64,000 bases of DNA from Rhizopus sp. PT2906 (taxonomy: Eukaryota > Mucoromycota > Mucoromycetes > Mucorales > Rhizopodaceae). A model generated the notes under the pieces. That model searched no databases. It worked only from the letters and a program-made list of their open reading frames with translations, and was not told the origin of the DNA. A program made the position numbers and the translations under genes. The stretch is from contig JAMYHX010000150.1 of NCBI GenBank assembly GCA_025529335.1, forward strand, positions 1-64,000, given 5' to 3'. Positions 57,783-64,000 of the stretch are shown here, piece after piece. Positions within the stretch are counted from its first letter, which is position 1; each line of letters opens with the position of its first letter.

Positions 57783-57983
57783 CCATTCGTACGGCTCAAA
57801 CGAAGAAGATAGTCTCAACCATAAGTCAAGAAAAAATAGAACAATGCGCTTAGAGGACTATGAAAGAGACATAGAATATAGAAAACTTTTTATTGTTAAT
57901 AAATTAAAGCTACGGATAAAATAGCACGGCTTAGAGAGCGTAGTACTACATCTGAAGTCGACTGGAGGCAGCTGTACGAATGG
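57783..57983. repeat. Inverted-repeat (MITE-like) element, copy 2
   Basis: Short arms CCATTCGTACGGCT (57783-57796) and its inverse at 57970-57983 match at 13 of 14 positions. The interior is homologous to copy 1 at 50052-50170, in the same orientation. The arms are shorter and more diverged than in copy 1, suggesting an older insertion. Flanking duplication is not evident. Confidence 0.6.
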
Positions 57984-57989
57984 CAAAAG

Positions 57990-59640
57990 AAAGTATTTAC
58001 GCTGAAGATGGAAGTCACGTAATGTATTCGGAAGAAGAAATAGTCCCATCGAATCTTCAAACATTGATGACATTTAATCAATGCAAAAGTGCTCAGAAGA
58101 AAGTTGCCTCTGACTTTCGAGGAACAGCTTAATCAACAAATGTAAGAAATGGTTGAGGATATAGAAGTTGATAGCTTTTTAATAGGAAGCCATAAATTCA
58201 TCACTTAATTCCATATTATAAGCATATATCTCCGTATGCCAGATCGTTCAGAGCGATTTGTGTACAAGAACCGTATCGTTGCCGGAATGGAAGAAGAAGG
58301 TGATGTGACAAAGGCTCTTTCACGCATTATTTTCAAATAATCTATATAGTAGAAAACTAAGGTTGTAAACCAATTTAACCTTGGTGGCTGAAAATCAGCT
58401 TGCTAAACGCAATGGCGATAAGAACACACATCATGAGATACTCTGCTTAAACAAAGCTTGGCATGGCGCACATTATCACTAGCAGTGAAGAGAACAGGAG
58501 CAAAGGTAAGGATATATTCACCCACTGTAATATCATGCATTATAATACCAGATTTCTCCAGAACATCTAAATCTTGAGAGATAGGACAGGTAAGCTCACT
58601 GCATGAGTACAAATGAAAAACTGGCTATTGTACTTGTTGTTTAATAACTCCCGTAAAGCTTGTAAAATTGAGGTTTTATTTAAAATATATTTAGAGTAGC
58701 TGCATAAAAAGGTTCGGGTATAAGAGCATAAAAGACAATAATTGAGACATAAGATTGAGCAGTATAATCATTCAAGCATAGAGCCATATTCATAAAAGTA
58801 AGAACTGGCTAGAACATATTGCATAAGTGGGCATAAAGGTTGATTTACTTGAAGTATATTATTGATAATGATATTTGCTATGTGATTTTTTATTTCTATT
58901 TCTGCTTTTCGTAACAATAGCCTGTAGCACATGGGACTTCAAAGATGGTGTAATGGAGTTATGGCTATTCAGATTATTTTCGTCACACCGGTTTTGAAAA
59001 ATAGTGACTATGTCCAAAAGCTTATCAAAAAAGCCAAAAAGAGAAGAAAACTCTGTAATGGTCATAGGGAACCGAAGGTGGTGCAGCTCGGTCATAGTGT
59101 AAACGTTGCCCTGGCGTTCAACAAGGAAAAAAGAAACATTTGCGCCAACAGCTTGGATAGCAATGGCGCACTTCAGATTATGAGCGTCAATTGTATTTTT
59201 GCAAAATATACCTAGTCAGTATAAATCCAGATGAATCTTTTGGTGCAATCCTGCTGCACTCAACGGCTCCACCTCCACAAAACCAATTGATTTCATGTTG
59301 GCAGTAATCGTACCATCCGGCCGTTCTTTACTGAGGTTTAGATGGCGCTGTGACTCCTCATTTGGTGTGCTTGTAAAATCGAATTACACTGAAAAATTGT
59401 GGTCTTGCGTGTCTTCAAAAAGACAATGAAAAACTGCTAATAAATACCTAGAGCAGAGCTTTGTTTCTAGGATATCATTACTTGAAGCAATAAACGGTAG
59501 CTCTTGCACAGCTTTCTGTAAGTAGATAACCAGCTTCAGTTGGTTTTGATCAAGCTGAAGAAGACGCTGTGCCAATCGGACTTGAACTTGTATTCTGGTC
59601 ACTCTTTCTTGGAGACGGAATGAATGAAAAAAAAAAAAAA
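57990..59640. other. Decayed ORF debris on both strands
   Basis: Plus strand: a short frame at 58233-58340 (MPDRSERFVYKNRIVAGMEE) ending at a stop, and 58931-59214 (LKNSDYVQKLIKKAKKRRKL). Minus strand: 59602-59384 (MTRIQVQVRLAQRLLQLDQN) followed after an intron-like gap by EESQRHLNLSKERPDG and FVEVEPLSAAGLHQKIHLD. The pieces read as protein but frames are broken and no family was recognised. Probably relics of multi-copy accessory genes or elements. A 19-nt A run lies at about 59630-59648, beside the acyl-CoA dehydrogenase stop. Confidence 0.35.
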
Positions 59641-59659
59641 AAAAAAAAGGTTTATTAAT

Positions 59660-61859
59660 TTATATTTTGGCTTGTTTGCCAAATACAATATTTGCTTCCT
59701 CGTGTACCCATTGTGTTGACTTTGAAGCAATGTCCTGCACTAATTCATGCTGAGAGCACCAATGTTGAGCAGCCAAGACGTCTTCTTCTGCACCTTCAAG
59801 TTGATTAGATAAACCAAAGGCAGCTTGTTCTAAAAGTAAAGATCCAGCAAGTACTCTTCCGAGAGCAAACATGAGTTGACGTGAGTTTATCTCTAAATAG
59901 GAGCGTGATTGATCCTTTTGAACAAAGTTTTGAATATTTTTGAGAGCTGTGCGAATTATTTGAGCGGGTTGTTTTAGACGTTCAGATGCTTGGACAGCCT
60001 TGTCTAGCTTATCATCCACAGTCTAGAGCATATAGATTGTTAGTTTTCATCCTATGTGAATGCGTTTATAGCTGCACGTACCTTCTTGAATACGTTCAGG
60101 CAAGCAAACTTTGTCTCCTGCATGACTCTCAAGACATCCATAGCCATCACATTCGTCGTGCCTTCCCAAATCGTGTTGACTTGCGCATCACGTAAAAGAC
60201 GACCCATGCCAGTATCTTCCATGTATCCTTGGCCACCGAGAGCTTCCATGGCTTCACTGATCGCCTGTACACCCACTTTGCATACATACCCCTTTGCAAT
60301 GGGTGTTAAGAAGCGTAGCATTTGGGCATCTTCCTTTGTAGCCTTTTGACACTCTACGCGGCCTAAAAGCTCAGTGCAGTAAAATGCAATCTGTAAACCG
60401 GCGCGGAAAACAAGTTCGAGCTGAGCAAGGGTAGTGATATGAAGTGGTGTCTTGTCAAGTGTTCGACCGAATGCTTCACGCTTACTGGCGAAATCTTTGG
60501 CGATGGCTAAACTTCTGCGAAGGTTACAGACAACGCCGATACAGGCATAAATACGGGTAATATTTAATATGGATGCTATACCAGGAACACCACGGCCAGG
60601 GCTTCCAAGCTACATTTAAATTAAATTGATATACTTGTACAATAAAGAGGGGGGTAATGCTTCTTACCATGACTGCATTCATACCGGATAATTCAAGTTC
60701 TGCAGTGGGAAGCCCCTTTGTACCATACTTATTTTTTAATCTATGCACACGAACACCGTTCAATGTGCCATCAGGGTTTCTCATTTTAGCGACAAAGAGA
60801 GATAAACCTTTGCTTCCCTACGTATAATATTTTAAGAAAAAAGAGATAATAAATAATGTACTGCTTACTGGACGAACAGTGCCATCTTTAGGATTCACAT
60901 CACGAGCCAAGAGGACGGTCATATCTGCAGTGGTAGCACTGGAGAACCATTTGAATCCTGAAATGGACCAAGTGTTGGTGGATGGATCCTGAAGTTCGGC
61001 TATTGTTTCTGTTCTTCCAACATCACTGCCACCTGGACGTTCAGTCATCCACTGGCCGCTTGTCCAAAATACTTTAGGATCACGACTAAGCAGAATGTGT
61101 CTATTAGAAAAGGGTTTATCTATATTAAAGAAACAAAATACCTGATCAATCGAGTGTAGATGTCTTCTTTCATTTCTTTTGTGCCAAGTAACTCAATGAC
61201 ACGAGCAGCGCCGTCTTGAAAAAAAAAAAAAGGTAAGTTTTCGTACAACATCACTCCTATAATCTTTTTACCAGTCATTGCCAAAGGACATGAATACATG
61301 GCAGAGGAAGGTGCATAGAGGTATTGCTTTGCAAATTGATAAATACGTGAGTATTCGTTATACTTGCGTTCATAACCAATGGCAATAAGACTATATATTT
61401 ACATAAGATTGTGTATGTGTATCTAAAAAAAAGCTTACCCTTCCTCTGCAGCTACATCATTCAATTCCTTCCATCCTTTTGCTGTGGTTATTTCATCTAC
61501 TCTTTTGCACCATGCATCATACTGCTTTAATCGAGGATAATTACTGGGATCTTCTACATCATTGCCCATCGTCAACACATCTTGTAGACCAATATTAGTC
61601 TCTTTGTATGAATAACATGTTTATATCTTACCATGAATCACTCTTTCACCAAATCTATTCAAGTCAGGTTCAATGTCATCTAACACAGACTTGGGCATAG
61701 TTCTTTTCAAAATGTTCTTTAATACGATATCATCTTCATATTGATTTTTCAAAACAGGTGGTTCCTATAATAGAAAGTTAAAGAGTCTACGACAACAAAT
61801 GATGTGTCTATTTTTACTTGGATAAATCCAGAGTCAGCACTGGCAAGCTTTGGTATCAT
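59660..61859 (-). CDS. AidB-type acyl-CoA dehydrogenase, C-terminal AKI
   Basis: FAD-dependent acyl-CoA dehydrogenase of the large AidB branch. Start 61859-61857 (MIPKLASADSGFIQ), about nine exons. Motifs: LYAPSSAMYSCPLAMTDGAA, then GQWMTERPGGSDVGRTET (AidB signature), ISGFKWFSSATTADMTVLLA, GIASILNITRIYACIGV, ASKREAFGRTLDKTPLH, QAISEAMEALGGQGYMEDTG and VNTIWEGTTNVMAMDVLRV (the W-E-G-T-T FAD/acyl-binding turn). The C-terminal helical part ends in GKQAKI-stop. AKI is a type 1 peroxisomal signal known from a Candida beta-oxidation enzyme, so peroxisomal rather than mitochondrial location is possible. No presequence is evident. The true substrate is unknown. Confidence 0.9.
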
Positions 61860-62229
61860 GGCTCAAGTATAAAAAAAAAGAAAACCCTGAGAACTAAATG
61901 CATTTTTATATGTAAAGTGAGGAGCATGTGAAAAAACCCTCCCTTTGGAATATAGACGGATAAAATATTTAACCTTCTCACACAGAGTAATAAAAAAAAA
62001 GACGATATGCATAAAACAAGAGGGTGACAACATATGTATACAAATTTAGAAAAATAGACAATTAATAACCAAGCAAAATAAGCCTATAAACACATACAAT
62101 TGTGAATGGTGTAGTTTACAACAGACAACACGCATGGGTTTTGTATATTTGAAAGGATACATTTTCTGCATTAAAAAAAAACTTGCGATTTTTTTTTTCG
62201 TCTTTTTTTTTTTTTTTTTTTTTTTTGTA
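61860..62229. promoter_or_regulatory. Divergent promoter region, ACAD / PHD-JmjC gene
   Basis: 370 bp between divergent starts. It contains a T24 run (62203-62226) ending three bases before the PHD-JmjC start codon. No other feature was recognised. Confidence 0.55.
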
Positions 62230-63136
62230 ATGTCTTCAGAACCTTGTCCACTTTGTAAAACTGATTTAACTTCAAGTCAATCCAATATCGATACATGGCT
62301 TCAGTGTGATGCGTGTTCTGACTGGTATCATGCTCATTGTCTGAAGATTGATAATATTGGACTAGTAGAAAAATTTTATTGTCCACAATGTCAAGCAAAA
62401 TGGGGACCAACAACATGTGAGTTTAAGGATTATATAAATATATTGGGCATATTTTTTGACTGCTGAAAAATAAACTACAGATAAATCCATTCGAAAATCA
62501 TCTCGATCTCAGGCTAGATTGAACTATGCAGACCTAAACGAAGGAACAGCTGCAGGAGACGAACGGATCTGGCAAAAGCTACTGAGAGCAAAGACATTTC
62601 AAAAAGATCGATTTGAAAGATATCCAGCTGATAAAGTCAACTTGGATTTGTTCAGAAAGACAGGATTCAAAGAACCTTTTGTGATTGAAAAGAATGAACC
62701 CGCTTTTGGAATGAAGATGCCAAGTGACCTGACAGTCCAGAAAGTGGCTGATTTAGTTGGAAGAGACCGACCGATTGAAGTGATTGATGTCGCAACACAA
62801 TCTGAAATCACAGGTTGGACACTAGGTCGTTGGGCGGATTATTACACACATCCCGATCGAGACAGGATTCGTAACGTGATCAGCTTGGAAATAAGTGAGA
62901 CAGCTTTAGCAGAAAAGATAACAAGACCGACTGTTGTCAGAGAGATGGATTGGGTGGATCATATGTGGCCAAAGAAGATAAAAGAGCGTCCAAAAGTGCA
63001 ATTGTATTGTTTGATGGGCACAAGGGACTCTTATACTGATTTGTAAGTTCTTGTCTTTAATATTTCTTTGCTTTTAATGTATAAAAATGTCAATTACTAT
63101 TCTAGTCATATTGACTTTGGTGGAAGTTCGGTAAGG

Positions 63137-63167
<31 letters not shown>

Positions 63168-64000
63168 TTAAATGGCAAGATACTTACTTTTTTTTTTTTG
63201 TAGGTATTCTATCACGTTCTTAGCGGACTAAAGACGTTTTACTTGGTTGAGCCAACACCCAAAAACTTGAAAAAGTACCAAAAATGGTCATCATCGCCCG
63301 ATCAATCTGTTACTTTCTTTGGAGATTTAGTAAAAGAATGTTACTCTATCGAACTGAAGGCTGGAAACACAATGTATGTAAAGACACTATATAAATATAT
63401 GTAAACCCAACCCCCTTCTTTATATAGGTTTATTCCAACTGGTTGGATCCATGCTGTTTATACACCTGAAGATGCACTTGTCATTGGTGGTAACTTTTTA
63501 CACACATTCAATATCGCTACCCAGCTACGTGTCTATCAAATTGAACAAGCAACGGATGTACCCTTGAAGTTTCGGTTCCCTTACTATAAAAAACTAAACT
63601 GGTACGCTCTCGTCAAGTTTGATGAATGGTTAAAGGAGAAGAAGACATTTTCTTACTTTGAACTTGAAAGTATGGCTGTCTTGGCTCTCTTCTTTGCAAA
63701 TAATCTTACAGAAGACATTGGTCATGAAAAGAAGGGTGCATTGAGTCAAAGCATCAGAAATCGACACGAGATTCCAGACACAATTGAAGATCCTCTTGAT
63801 TTAACCAAACGAGTGCTTGAAAATTCAAAACTGGCTTTACTTTCGATTGATATTCCACTAGCCAAGACCAGTCCAAAGAAGAAGAAGAAGAATAATCCAA
63901 AAAAGCCAAAATTGCCCAAAGATGAAGTAACTGTAGCTGATGATGAAGATGAAGAAGATACAGAAGAAACGGGAGCAGTCAAGGATGAAGAAGATGACGA
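62230..64000 (+). CDS. PHD finger and JmjC histone demethylase (KDM2/JHD1-like), 3' end outside window
   Basis: Fe(II)/2-oxoglutarate demethylase of histone H3 lysines (H3K36 for JHD1/KDM2; KDM7-type specificity not excluded). The start at 62230 gives MSSEPCPLCKTDLTSSQSN and a PHD finger (CPLC, LQCDACSDWYHAHCL, FYCPQCQAKW). After an intron: RQARLNYADLNEG-like linker, FRKTGFKEPFVIEK, IEVIDVATQSEITGWTLGRW and NVISLEISE. The JmjC core follows: LYCLMGTRDSYTDF, the HxD pair in HIDFGGSSVFYHVLSGLKTF, FIPTGWIHAVYTPED with the third iron ligand His, and GGNFLHTFNIATQLRVYQIE. Lys- and Asp/Glu-rich stretches follow, and the frame runs off the window. One intron holds a 26-nt A run and a 12-nt T run. Confidence 0.92.

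Overview
The window reads as nuclear DNA of a filamentous fungus, most likely an early-diverging one of the Mucoromycota (Mucorales type). That placement is inference. It rests on AT-rich DNA with many 45-120 bp GT-AG introns, homopolymer tracts, single-gene transcription units, fungal families (Zn2Cys6 factor, Cdc4-like F-box/WD40, Ste7-like MAPKK, PL14 lyase, CYSTM) and a DD34D/E Tc1/mariner relic of the kind common in Mucorales. No tRNA, rRNA or CRISPR was seen.

Layout. 1-3.1 kb: a PIG3-type quinone oxidoreductase (cut by the window edge) and an MFS sugar porter, both minus. 3.1-5.2 kb: non-coding, with one GC-richer island. 5.2-14 kb: CAF-1 large subunit (plus), then SKI2 helicase and a secreted GDSL/phospholipase-B-like esterase (minus). 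14-27 kb: gene-poor accessory stretch with a dead mariner element, a broken C2H2 ORF carrying a solo LTR, a small RRM-like three-exon gene, a secreted PL14 polysaccharide lyase, a LINE remnant and a small unknown ORF. 27-34 kb: CYSTM protein, myotubularin phosphatase, PIG-M mannosyltransferase and a Ste7-like MAPKK. 34-36.4 kb: Helitron-like remnant and non-coding DNA. 36.4-50 kb: Cdc4-like F-box protein, wax-synthase-type MBOAT, PIF1 helicase, Nam8-like triple-RRM protein, Zn2Cys6 factor and peroxisomal acyl-CoA oxidase. 50-52.4 kb: a broken ORF split by a second solo LTR. 52.6-57.7 kb: a very dense run of alternating genes (DGAT1, SDHAF4, SPO7, LEA-like, PDCD2/TSR4). 57.7-59.6 kb: repeat and decayed ORFs. 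59.7-64 kb: AidB-type acyl-CoA dehydrogenase and a PHD-JmjC histone demethylase running off the end.

Themes. (a) Lipid metabolism recurs between 38 and 62 kb: MBOAT wax synthase, acyl-CoA oxidase ending AKL, DGAT1, SPO7 (regulator of the phosphatase that makes DGAT1's diacylglycerol) and an acyl-CoA dehydrogenase ending AKI. (b) Three convergent pairs have stop codons only 2, 6 and 23 bp apart, so their 3' UTRs must overlap antisense. (c) Two solo LTRs of one family keep perfect 5-bp target duplications, and one interrupts a reading frame that is continuous once the insertion is ignored. (d) Two related inverted-repeat elements lie 82 and 98 bp upstream of two start codons, in the same orientation. 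No single self-evident new system was found; these are the best leads.
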